Source: Blastobasis lacticolella
Taxonomy: Eukaryota > Arthropoda > Insecta > Lepidoptera > Blastobasidae
Reading direction: 5' to 3'
NCBI GenBank assembly: GCA_905147135.1
Contig: LR990049.1
Location: 11,549,428-11,613,427, forward strand
DNA length: 64,000 nucleotides
Positions within the stretch are counted from its first letter, which is position 1, and each line of letters starts with the position of its first letter. The notes beneath the pieces were generated by a model. That model searched no databases. It was not told the DNA's origin and saw only the letters and a list, made by a program, of their open reading frames with translations. The position numbers were made by a program, and so were the translations under genes. Positions 53,661 to 64,000 of this stretch are shown here, piece by piece.

Positions 53661-56600
53661 TGTGGGAACCGGCGCGCAACCCTTATGCACCAAACCACTC
53701 ATTCATCCGTAAATTGTCCTTTATGCCATTGTTTGCGTAAGTTCGGGGATAAAAATTAAATTACAAGCACTTCAGAAGATATGATGAAAGGAGGGTTTTT
53801 GATGGTTTAGTAAGAATAACTAAGGAACTTAAGTAGATTAAAAATAATTACAATAACTTATTATAAGTGTAAATTTTTTCACCGATTAACCATCACCTTA
53901 ACATACAGTGACAAAAAATAGTATCTACATTGATAGGTAATAGTAAAATACCTTTTGGTATATCTTTCCTTTCATCTAATCAAGATGTGTTCGCTATTAA
54001 GACAAACTTCACAACATTATCCGAAAAGTTTAATAAACAGCTCTACATTATGCCTATGCGATGACGGATGAAATTACGATGCTAGCAGCGAGCCAAATTT
54101 CCTTTTCTCGACAACTCTATACTTTCGACCTCGATCGTCTTCCACTTACCTCCTAAATTACACGTACACAGAAATTTTAACCGTAAATCTCGTCGGGGGC
54201 AGGCTATTATTAAAACCGAATTTCGTAGAGCGTTATATAATACTAATAATCACACTTCGTAGCTATTAAGCCGGAATCGCTTTTTGAGGACGCCCGACGC
54301 CGTCCAGAACAGGTTTTGAGAGAAAAAGAAGCGTTTGCGCCGGTGAGAGGGCCGGCGGAGGTACGTATAATCGTACGTTATTATTTCTTTGAAGCCGCCC
54401 GATCGCCGCTCCAGGGCCGCCGCCCCGCGCCGCGGGCCCCCTCCTAATACTTTAATTCGAATCCGCTGCTGCTTACCACGATATCGTACTGCACCATTTT
54501 AATAGGAGCATTAAAATATGGCAGCATGACAAGTTGTTAGATAGATTAATATTGCGACGGGCCGACGTTAAGTACCTAACGATTATGTTTTTTGACAGTG
54601 CCCTTATCAGCAAAACAGATTCGCAAATAAATATCGCGTAGATATTTTACGAAATTTAAGTAAACGAATTTAGTATGGATTTTGTGAAAATACGGTTGGG
54701 TCTCGAATTTGTTTTCAAAATGGCAAAATTAAAATATGAATCCCAAACGCAGTCCGGCCGGCCGGCTCGCGGCCGCGCGCCCGCGGCACCGGACACCGCA
54801 CCGCGTTAAACAATCTTCTTACATTTACTACACCTCCTAGCAATTTGCTCAGCGAGAAAAAGCACTCCAATAATATATTACAGGTCTTTGTACCCCGATT
54901 CGACCGTTATTTCCCGCTATTTTGACCGTGGACTGATACGATGATGACGGGCCTCGTCAGTTGATTATATTATACAACGTCAACCACAAAGGAAGAAAAT
55001 ATGTTATTTTTCACTCTGAAACACACTATAAACAGGATTATCAATGCTAAGGGTTTAGATTAGATTGTAAACATAATAAAGATTTAGGTACAAGTTTTTT
55101 TGAAAAATATGTTTACACCCATATTCCCAATCGCTACAGAGGAATCCATGACAGGTAATTTTGATAAAAATATTTGTGCAAGTGGGGTTTGCCCACGCGG
55201 CGCGCGCGGCGTGCTCGGCGGGCGCGGCGGGCGCGGCGCGGCCGCTGGCGGCGTGCCAGCCGACTGAATAGCAGAAATAACGCCACTATCAACATTCCAG
55301 GTCACTTCACGCGATTATCTTTTTATTATAAGTACGCAATCATTTGATCTCAAAATGTAATATCGGTTAAAATTTTGGGTGTTTTGGGCACACTGGTTAA
55401 TCGTCAGTTCAAAAGTTAATATTTTATTCCAATATTTTTAAAAAGACGTCATTAATTTTTTTAATACTTATGTAGGTAGCGACTGGTATCAACTAGGTAG
55501 ACTCTGTCTTAAAAGCAATTTGGGAAATTATAAGATTTATTCGTCGAAGACGTCCATCTTTTAGCTACTAGGTATCTTGTTGTATCCATTATTCAATCAC
55601 TTTTGCTTATTTCCCAAGTAGCTTTTCTTTTTAAACAGACTTTATCAACCAATCCATATAGTCCAATGGTCTAATAATGTGCCCCATTATTTCATAGGTT
55701 AATCTGGTAAACCAAATTTGGTATATTTACCTATACTTTGCTTATTAATTTTATTCTCATGTAAGTGACGCAGTTTCGCCATCTCGCCGTTGATCCACAC
55801 ATCAGGGATTGGCTGGCCATCCACGCTATTTCGTGGAACACGCCACCCACGTCGAGCCCGCAACCGACGGCAAAGCCTCTCGTTCTCTCCGCTTGGACGT
55901 TATTGTTGTGTTGTGACAACAGAGCCTTTTATTCGGAAAACTGAAATGATTTAGAGAATCAATTTGCCTGGGTTGAATTAACACAAGCATACAGCAGGAC
56001 CCGACACGGCCGTCTGGTTCTTGATCCATATGCTCCCTAGTTCTTGACCGGGAGAATTCTTTATTACGGACATAAAACTGTGTTTGTTGTAGTCAGTTTT
56101 GGAATACGACCTCATCTCGGTCGCAGATAACTTCTCGACAATAAACCTAACACGAAGAGGCCGTAAAATTCTAATTCGAAGCGCCTCCCCCGCGCCCCGC
56201 GACCCGATCAGCCGCCGCTGTAGATCCACCGGGAGTTGATCGTTCCTAGCTTTACTATTTATTGATCCACAAGATTTTGGCCACCGCTCTGTCAATGCGA
56301 CTCTAGGAGTTGTTTAAAAATATGAAAGTTACCCTACGCAATTCATATTTTTTGACCCACGGTCAAACATGGAGTAGAACAACCACAACGCGGCTATATT
56401 TTGACCAGTTAATTATAAGGTTCCCTACGTAATTTAAGCTTAATAATGAAAACAATTCTATATAAAATGTCAACCACAACGGCAATGTAATAAACTCATT
56501 AGTTTAATTGTTCCTGGCCTTCTTGAACTATGCAATCGGGACGATTGGTCGCAAGTCTTATCGCTGACCTTTTGGGAAACTCATAGCAACTAAATAATAG

Positions 56601-56949
56601 TATAATATAGGTAGTATAAGGTGGGAATTTTATGTTCTATTATTAACTTGGGTTTCACTACCACCAAAACCATAATGAAAGAAGCTACATACTGAACCAT
56701 AATTATCGAAATCATAGCTATGATGTGATGACAATTTTTTCCAATAAAACTACGTAGGCGCGTTTTTTTATCCCTGATGGAAAGCGGTAACTGTCCCACA
56801 TAACATGTAATTGGCTCTGTGCTACTAGTGTTATTTTATATTGTAATCATTACTGTTGGTTTTCCTTAAGTAAATAAAATAAAATAACATTTACGATTCC
56901 TTCCCACATTTAGGTTTCATATGTATAAAATGACATGAAAATGTAGAGC

Positions 56950-57125
56950 CACAGGTGTCTGTATTGTACATTGTATGTAATGTATTTATGTAAACATTGT
57001 TGCTTGGCCGGAGAAATAGAGAAAGGTGGTACCCATTAGACGAACCGGGATTTAATGACAAGATGATGATGATGTCATATCGAGGCAGACTGCTCAAGGT
57101 TGATAGAGTCCTATCACTGGTAAAA
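56950..57125 (+). repeat. Dispersed repeat, family H, copy 3
   Basis: AACATTGTTGCTTGGCCGGAG, AAATAGAGAAAGGTGGTACCC and GGCAGACTGCTCAAGGTTGA match the family. An unrelated GATGATGATGATG run is inserted. Confidence 0.45.
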
Positions 57126-59505
57126 ACAAATATAACAAAAACAAGTAGGTAGTACAAAAACTAAAAACCCGACTGCTATAAAAACTGAAAAGCGAAAAAA
57201 ATATTTTAAATGTTATGTATATATTTTTGAAATCGCCTTTTGGTTTTGAAGACCTTTATTTTGATATCCCACTCAATTGGTTTTAGAGAAAAGAGATATT
57301 CGCATGTCACAATACGGCACCTTAAATCCGCCATTTTTAATTTTACAAATTTTAATTTACCCAGTGACACTCGCGCGGCCAAGACGAATCTAACACCTCA
57401 TATATTAAAATCCATGTAGCCCGTGACAAAGAAACAGACTTACATACAAACGCTCGAAAAATATAACCCTCCTTCCCACAACTTTAAAAGAACAAGAACA
57501 CTCCTTCTGCCGCAGTCGGATAATAAGATACATTACAAAAGCTATATGGATTACTGAATAGTCAACGCAGTTTACGGACCAAAATCTAGTGCAAACATCA
57601 TCGCCCAGTTCAGGTAGCTGCCTCCTGTTTGCATTCAAGTGAGAAAACACATAGGTACACAGTGTAGACTCAACAAATCCAAGCAACCTGCTAATATTTA
57701 AAACAAACGGCTCGAAGAACAAAATGCTAACTTGATTAGAGTTTGAGTTTCGCTGCTTGTTTCAAAGTATCAATTTATGTAGCCTATATCATACATATTA
57801 ATTGATGTTGCGTTCGGTTGCAGTTACTGGCGTTCGCCGAAACCGTGGCTCGGATTTCCCTGGAGCCTGCCTCAGCAATTTAGAGTTCCAAGTAGTAGGT
57901 ACGTAATGTGATACCTACTGAGCCTGGGACTGTAACCGTTAGCAACCAGAGTCAGTCAACCAGTAGCATTGAGAACATGACGACCTATTAGCACAGTAAA
58001 TTACTATGTTACAGTAATCATTGTTAAAGCGACACTTTTGTGAGACTGAAGACCGACCATGGGTTCGAAGACGATTATTATTACATGAGAATATCTCTAA
58101 GCGTCTACATTGCATGGCGATCCTGTCATTAATTGGTATATTCTAAATTTCCCAATGTGGAGTTCCGATATACCGAATTACAATATTACCAAAGACTGGA
58201 GCAAACAAAGATTGTTTTCAGTATGAAATCATAGTAAGCAAAAACACAATTTTGAGCCGTAGCCATCGCGTCGCGTCTAATGGATAAATAAGGTGAAACT
58301 ATTCCAAAACTACAACTCCACAGGCCTTTATAAGGTCATACCAGTGCAGAATATTCCAAAATGTGTGGAATTCAGACCTTGAATTTACAAATCAAGAACA
58401 AAAATAGAAGATCAAATTACAAAGAAAAACTAATAATCAAAGCACAAGAAGATCATGAAATGACAGAGCAGTGACTTCCTGATAACATAGAGAAATAAGA
58501 CGAAAGCAAAGTTCTTACCACAATTAACCGAAAATAGTGTAAATAAAAGGTGTAAATCATATAGCCGAAAATAGGGTTAAAAATTTATCGAGACCTAAGA
58601 AGATATTCAAGCGACAGATATTCGAAGAATGGTGGCTCAGATTATACTAAGAAAGTACGTTTTAAATACGAGAATCAGTGCGAATTCACGTGTAGTTTAA
58701 GTTAGTTGTGACGTTGAGTGTTCTCTATAGATTAAAAAATAAACATTCAGCCGGCCGATTACACACAACGGCAGAGGGAGTACTCCCCGTTTCAGAAGAT
58801 CAAAGTGAGGAATGTCTCTAGTCAAGAGCCAAGGTTTTCTCGGTACCTAGTTAGAATAATGAACATTAATGAGTGTAGGTAATCGTTTTTATAGTATGTA
58901 TTTTTTCTGTATCTAAATACTTAGTGCGTGTAATGATATAGCGTAAGTTATTATAAATGCTCACTATTAGCCGGCAAAGGCTCTCATTTATCCACATTAT
59001 CCAGAGCAAGCATATTAATGTAAATTATCTTAATGTAATAATAAAGTTATGTTTTGTATATTTTGTTCATTATTTTTAACCTGCAAGCTGATATGTTGCC
59101 CCAAAATGCACCATGCCATACATCCTTTCTCACGACAGACGCTATCTCTATATCAAACACAAAAACCGTGAAACTATTTAATTTGCCTACCCAATCAAGA
59201 TAATTGTAGACGATCAGATACGCTTTCTTTATTTATGAGGACTAACTATTTACAGTTTGCATGATTGCCAAATAAAATCCTAATTGAGCATACGTTGAGA
59301 AGCTATAAAAATAAATCACCTACACCAACAGTTTTTGAAAACAATTCAATACAAATAAAACAATCGCCAAAACCTAAACTAGTATTTCCACAAAATGTAA
59401 CTGTTAGAAACAAGGCACAGCTAGAGTAATTGTTAAGTATTTTTACGTTCTACAGTTCGTAGTAACTTATAGGTAGGTACTGCCGCATGTAGCTTTTTTA
59501 TCATA

Positions 59506-59607
59506 GTACTGTTTTTCATACAAAAGACATAAACGCGCTATACATTCTTATGTTTAGCGAGTTGTAGCGCGTTGATGTCTTTTGTATGAAAAAAAAACGG
59601 TAGGTAC
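59506..59607. mobile_element. Inverted-repeat element
   Basis: The left arm 59506-59540 (TTTTTCATACAAAAGACAT) is mirrored by ATGTCTTTTGTATGAAAAA at about 59574-59592 and a flanking GGTAGGTAC. Sequence just downstream (ATCAACGAGTTCAAATCT) recurs at about 61000, so this is a dispersed family. Confidence 0.6.
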
Positions 59608-59979
59608 AAAAGATATCAACGAGTTCAAATCTCATGATCAGTTTTTATTATTTACGTTGAGATTTTTACATACTTTGATTGGGTAATTTCTAAAGTTCGT
59701 CATTTAATTTAAAAATTTTAGATGAGAGTGACATTACGATTGATTTTAAATTGTGTAAAATTTAGGTCTAGGTGAAGCGGTCAAGGCTACGCGACGAATT
59801 GGTAACAAGTAAATATAATTTGGTGGGCTAATCAGTAGACACAGACAGACTACATACACATACGCCATAATAGTAGTAAGAAATGCAACTACTTCGCCAA
59901 ATCCAAACTATCAAAGACAACAACATTATCCAAAATATGTTGTCCGAGGGCTAAGTGAAAAGTGATTATTTGAAAGCAG

Positions 59980-60389
59980 CGAGCATGAAGCGGCGTCGCA
60001 CAATGGCGCGGCAGCGGCGGTGGCGGCGGCGCGGTGGCGGTGCGGTGTCGGCGGCGGCGGGCGCTCGCCGCCACAGAGCGGCGCTCCGCCCTCCCTCCCT
60101 GCAGCCGCATCCATCAGTCAGTCAGCCGACGGCGCGCACGTGGGAAGGCCGCTCGCTCCGCTCAACGCGGCTCATTCACGCGGACAACTAGGTCACAGTC
60201 GCACCGACACCCGACAGGATACAAACACCGCCAGTGCAGTGAATGTTCGCAGTACCACAGTGCTAGTGAATCGTTGATACCCCCAGTGCTATTCCGAAGC
60301 GGCCCTTTTGAAGTGCGGGATGCGTGCGTGAGCGCATGACGTGCTACGAGACGTTGAGAGCCCCGGCACCCGCCGCCGCAGACGCCCCC
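59980..60389 (+). promoter_or_regulatory. CpG-rich promoter and 5' leader of the nkd candidate
   Basis: Dense CpG and GGC repeats from about 59985 to 60110 are followed by overlapping initiator-like TCAGT motifs at 60114-60122 and an E-box CACGTG at 60138-60143. Downstream, short upstream ORFs start at 60243 (8 codons, TAG) and 60320 (ATG CGT GCG TGA), then the in-frame ATG at 60336. The long ORFs on both strands here are GC artefacts. Confidence 0.5.
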
Positions 60390-60453
60390 ATGGCGCACCA
60401 CTTCGTCAAGTGGTGGCGCAACAAGTTTAGAAATGGATACAAGAAATTCAGCA
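60390..60453 (+). CDS. nkd: Naked cuticle (Nkd), first coding exon (partial gene)
   Basis: The ATG at 60390 opens 21 codons plus one base, ending in an excellent donor (AGCA|GTGAGTA). The peptide has the pattern M-A-x3-V-K-W-W-x2-K-x3-G-Y-K-x-F-S. From memory, fly Naked cuticle begins with the same spacing of V-K-W-W, K, G-Y-K and F-S, so I call this nkd. Nkd is a Wnt-induced feedback inhibitor that binds Dishevelled through an EF-hand-like region, which would lie on later exons beyond this window. An in-frame ATG at 60336 would add 18 residues rich in Ala and Pro; I prefer 60390 because it aligns with the remembered fly start and has a G at +4. The clustered TCF sites upstream and in intron 1 agree with a Wnt target. 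A BLASTP of this exon or finding the downstream EF-hand exon would settle it. Confidence 0.7.
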
Positions 60454-61439
60454 GTGAGTACCGAACGTTATTAGCGTGGCTGGTTGTTGGTAAACAAACG
60501 TGGAGACGTGACGACCACGACCGATGAGAATTTATTTTTGTCTCGACACCGTTGAACTACCTTGACTTCTCTGTCGGGACGTTTGAGCGTAAAACTCATT
60601 CGCTCGCTATACACTTCGGTTAGAAATAGTTTTGTTTCTCCTAATTGTTACGTTGCTAGTGTCAACGATTATTAATTTATTACGCAGACCCGTTTTCCCG
60701 TGGCCACCAAATTTTATTAGCCTATATATTGTACTGGGATATAAGCTACAGCACTGTCAAGATTCATCAAAAGTCGCTAGTTTTTGCTTGAAGGAGTAAT
60801 AAACATCCTTAGGAACTTTCGCATTTATCATATTAGTAGGATCCATAGCATTATACCTACGGGGCCTTTCGACAGTATGAAAAATATGTTGTGGATGGCA
60901 AGGAGCTTATAAGAATGGAAAGAATAATGGAAAAGCTACAACCGTTAATATGGAAACATGTGTATATTGTGGACGGAAGTACCACAGTACGAAAGACATC
61001 AACGAGTTCAAATCTGACGATATTGTATTTATTACTTATTATCAAAAAACATCAAAAGGGAGGTAGGATTTTGTATTTAGCATTATTTACCTACCACTTT
61101 ACAATTGTTTTATCTTATAGTGCAGATAGATAATAATTTAATACCCGACAGTGTCCTAGTTTGTTACCTATAATGTTAATAAGTACCTACCTACTTAACT
61201 GCAATTGATTGAGGACGAACAGACGGTCGCAGATAACTCTTACATACATTTATTTTGCCTCTGTAAACAATATTTGATGTTAATATTAGAGTAAATTAAA
61301 TACATACATACAAATATGTAGGTAAATACAATAGATTATTTAAAAAAATCTCATAAATGGATTATTATATCGAACTATGAACTTTTACGTAAGGTAAGTT
61401 TACGTTAATATCTCATCAGACATCTAAATTTTGTTTTAA

Positions 61440-61706
61440 ATCATCTTGGTCTTAATGCTCCGATTGTGCTCTCGCGCTGGAGGGCCCGGGGTCCCCCTTG
61501 ACCATGATCCAGGATTTGGCAGATCAGATAATTACAGAGGAGCGACTGCCATCTGACCTCCGGGACCCTGCTACCAGGGGAACCTGACCAGATTGGATCA
61601 TGGTTACATATTCAATTGCCAGAACGTGCAGTTTTATCACGATGTTTTCCCTCACTGTAAGAGCTTTACGAGTAGGATACCTTAACCACTCGGCTACCGA
61701 CTCTCG
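61440..61706 (-). mobile_element. Reverse tRNA-derived SINE in nkd candidate intron 1
   Basis: It matches the same family: GGTCCCCCTTGACCATGATC, CTACCAGGGGAACCTGACCA, GATGTTTTCCCTCACTGTAAG, then the reversed head CCACTCGGCTACCGACTC. Confidence 0.75.
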
Positions 61707-62088
61707 ACTTATTTAACGTTATCCATAGAAATTTATTTAGACATAGACACTATTTATTTTGACATCACATACATAACATAATCGTGTTCTATCCTTTTTA
61801 TTGAAACGTACTATACCTAGATAAACGTATTGTTAAAAATAATCATACGTCTTACTTAAGCATATTATATGTATTTTTAGTACTGAGCAGATAATAGTGT
61901 AATACAAACAGATAGGTAAAAAAACGACCTTAAGCAAAGTCATGCAAATTGAACATACCTACAGCTTTACTTGGGTAAGCTATTCGAATCGCTTTACCTA
62001 TTACAAAGAGTGAAGTCAAACTAAAGAACTTTTAGAGCGCGAGTAAATTTTATCTCAGAACCGGACGTTATCAAATCATTCGTCCCGA

Positions 62089-62097
62089 GATCAAAGG
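62089..62097 (-). promoter_or_regulatory. Perfect TCF site in nkd candidate intron 1
   Basis: GATCAAAGG, the reverse of CCTTTGATC, matches SCTTTGATS. It is about 1.6 kb downstream of the first coding exon. Confidence 0.4.
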
Positions 62098-62542
62098 CGC
62101 TCCGCGGTGCCGCAACAAGAAAAAAATATCTAAAATCACAGCGGGAGGTTAATATGAGACTAACAACTAAGAACCAGTCTAAATTACTCACGTTTCATTC
62201 GGAACGCTAGCAGTCACAGAATAGTAATGAGTGGGCATACATAAGTAGGTACTTATATGCGTGGTTTAGGTATGTGCTTGTAACTGAAGTACTCGAGAAA
62301 ATAAATGCTTTGTACCCATATCTGTCCCGCACTTATAAGATTTGGTTGCGTAAGCCGGTGTTCCAGTGACAATGTGTTTATGCTCGCACCTTCCGCCGGC
62401 CGGGTCCCACGTGTAACAAAACCCCTTCCGAAGATAACAGACACGTTGTTTTCGAAACAATCGCTTAACCTTCATAAAATTTGAAACTTCCGCTCTCGAA
62501 ACGCGACTGCCCACCTAATACTACTTCAAAGCGGACAGGAAC

Positions 62543-62551
62543 GCTTTGATC
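62543..62551 (+). promoter_or_regulatory. Second perfect TCF site in intron 1
   Basis: GCTTTGATC matches exactly. A one-mismatch copy (GATCAAAGA) follows at 62779-62787, and Helper-type GCCGCCG sites lie at 62980-62986 and 62983-62989. Together these form a candidate intronic Wnt-response region at about 62.08-63.0 kb. Confidence 0.4.
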
Positions 62552-64000
62552 TCGTTCTATTTAGTTACGAAACACACGCTAAAGCTGAACACTTCAATTA
62601 GAAGACGATATCTACATCTTTCATTTTAAAAACGTTCTCGTATACACGTCAACCCTGTGAAGTAGAGTCTGTTAATAATAATGTTTTAGATGCAAACCGT
62701 GGCGCTCATTTGATTAACTTCAAAGAGAAAAGTTGAAAGCACGTCGCCGAAGCGGAGACAATGATACCTTTTATTTAAGATCAAAGAAAACTCCGCCCCC
62801 TGCTTTAAGCTCTCCTTTAACGTGGCTTTTATAACTGCACCGTCGCCGCTATAGATTATACGCTCACTCGTAGCACCCAACTTATTTATAGTATAGTCGG
62901 CGGATACAATGAACTTTTTCGGAGATGTCGAGTTTTTGTTGCATAATTTAGCGTACCTCTCCGCGTGGCCCTTATTGTTGCCGCCGCCGCGAGCTGCCCG
63001 GTTCAATGCCGGCGACCGCCGATACCGTGAAATTGTATAATACAACCACGCCCACGGCGAACATACATCGGAGGAATCCAAAAAATCATAGACAAACAAC
63101 TAACAATCCGACGAATAGTGCGAATACCAGGCCGAAAGTTCCTTTTGCTTGCGTTCGAAACGCGTATCATTTCTTTCTCTGAGAAGAGATCATAATAGTA
63201 CTTTTACCGCTGTGTGTGGGTATTAACTTACGGAATGTAGTACGATAAACTCTTGATAGACAGTCGACAAAAGGAATGCACAGCGCGGCGGCGCGCCGGC
63301 CCGGCCTAAGCTACGTAAGTCACGTCGCCCAGCCTCATTTCCTCTTCTCGGCTTTACTTTTATCTGCGATTATTTCTTAGGCACATTTCTTTATCCGGTT
63401 ACTCAACAATGTTTGAATATTTATTACCTTTTCGTTTCATGCGTTTATCTAAAACGGTGACTAAGTAGGTATCTGCCTATTAGTGCAACCAGTTTTGTAT
63501 TGAACGAAAGAAATTGATACAAATATTATTGGAAGCTACCTCAGCGAGGCGAAGCTGAGCCGCGGTTCCCCAAACTAGGAACAGTATCCGAGAATTCTTT
63601 TGAGAAAAATAACATTAGCGACAGATGTAGATCCCAAAGCAATTGAGCCGATCGGCGACGGCCCTTCCAGGAAACGGGTCTGTCGGCCGCGCCCGCCCCG
63701 CCGCGCACCGCCGGCTTTGAGTTTGCCGACAACTTGTTAGGGTATTTCGTTGTATTTTTATTGTTATTTGTGCATTGTGCCTTTTTTTCCTTTGTCGTTA
63801 TTACAATGCCAATAAATGACGTAGATTTTTAAGGCCTGTCAGTGTTCAGTAAGAGATTTTGCAGTTGGTTCAAATTCTTAACATTATAGTAACGGACGTT
63901 CAAGGGGTAATTCTGACGTGCACCCTAGACTCAAACTTAACTATGGTACAATAGGTATCTAGGTTATTCATTTCAATTATGTCCACACTTTGAATAGAAA

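Larger units (their letters stand above)
53700..59980. other. Intergenic upstream of the nkd candidate, no gene seen
   Basis: Further GC-rich patches lie at about 54290-54440, 54750-54805 and 55185-55265. The 54416-54422 GCCGCCG is an exact Helper-type match. The block at 55740-56290 has overlapping - strand ORFs of unclear nature. 57130-59500 is mostly unique AT-rich sequence. Confidence 0.4.
60454..64000 (+). other. Start of nkd candidate intron 1
   Basis: From the donor at 60454 to the window edge I find no further exon. It holds a repeat related to 59600 (near 60985-61020), a reversed SINE (61440-61706), and from about 62030 a GC-richer, possibly conserved block with TCF-type sites and Helper-type sites. 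Confidence 0.55.

Noticed and set aside
55731..56295. Overlapping - strand ORFs of 62-105 aa
   Set aside because: Partly coding-like in places, but several frames compete, no domain is recognisable and no exon boundaries fit. Left undecided rather than called.
59889..60401. Several overlapping ORFs on both strands at the nkd promoter
   Set aside because: GC-repeat artefacts: five frames are open at once and peptides are runs of Ala, Pro and Arg.
62686..63099. 137-aa ORF on the - strand
   Set aside because: No recognisable domain or splice sites. It overlaps the GC-richer candidate regulatory block in nkd intron 1 and its composition follows local base content.

Overview
The window looks like genomic DNA from a moth or butterfly (Lepidoptera). 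It is AT-rich and has spliceosomal introns with GT/AG ends. It is littered with short TACCTA-type runs, tRNA-derived SINEs, RTE-like and other non-LTR remnants, Helitron-like fragments and palindromic MITEs of the kinds common in Lepidoptera. I see no bacterial, viral or CRISPR features. No database search was run, so family names come from motifs and remembered homologues.

Three protein-coding genes are supported. (1) On the + strand, a five-exon gene (ATG at 3068, stop at 27201-27203, 476 aa) encodes a largely disordered protein. It has two NPF motifs, a KRAP-like basic/proline motif and a PxPxxR SH3-type motif, and I infer an adaptor for EH-domain and SH3-domain membrane-trafficking proteins. 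(2) On the - strand, tail-to-tail with it, eight exons (35141 down to 28054) reconstruct a complete 642-aa HEATR3/Syo1 protein, the ribosomal protein L5/L11 import and 5S RNP assembly factor. All splice phases close. (3) On the + strand at 60390-60453 is the first coding exon of a gene whose N-terminus matches the V-K-W-W ... G-Y-K-x-F-S start that I remember for insect Naked cuticle (nkd), a Wnt-induced inhibitor of Dishevelled. The rest of that gene lies beyond the right edge.

Layout: 1-3067 is upstream sequence of gene 1. Bases 3068-27203 hold gene 1, whose 17.4-kb first intron is full of repeats. Bases 27204-28053 are the shared 3' ends. Bases 28054-35141 hold HEATR3, with SINE, RTE and other repeats in its introns. 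Bases 35142-60000 are a 25-kb region with no gene I can support; it alternates repeat-rich AT stretches with GC-rich patches of about 100-300 bp. Bases 60000-60453 are the CpG-rich promoter and first exon of the nkd candidate, and the remainder is its intron 1.

The most interesting signal is regulatory. By eye I find no perfect TCF/Pangolin site (SCTTTGATS) in the left 38 kb but seven in the right 26 kb. At 50.11 kb and 52.42 kb they sit beside exact Drosophila-type Helper sites (GCCGCCR) within GC-rich blocks. More lie in intron 1 at 62.1-62.5 kb. This is the expected arrangement of Wnt-response elements upstream of and inside nkd, and it supports the gene call independently.
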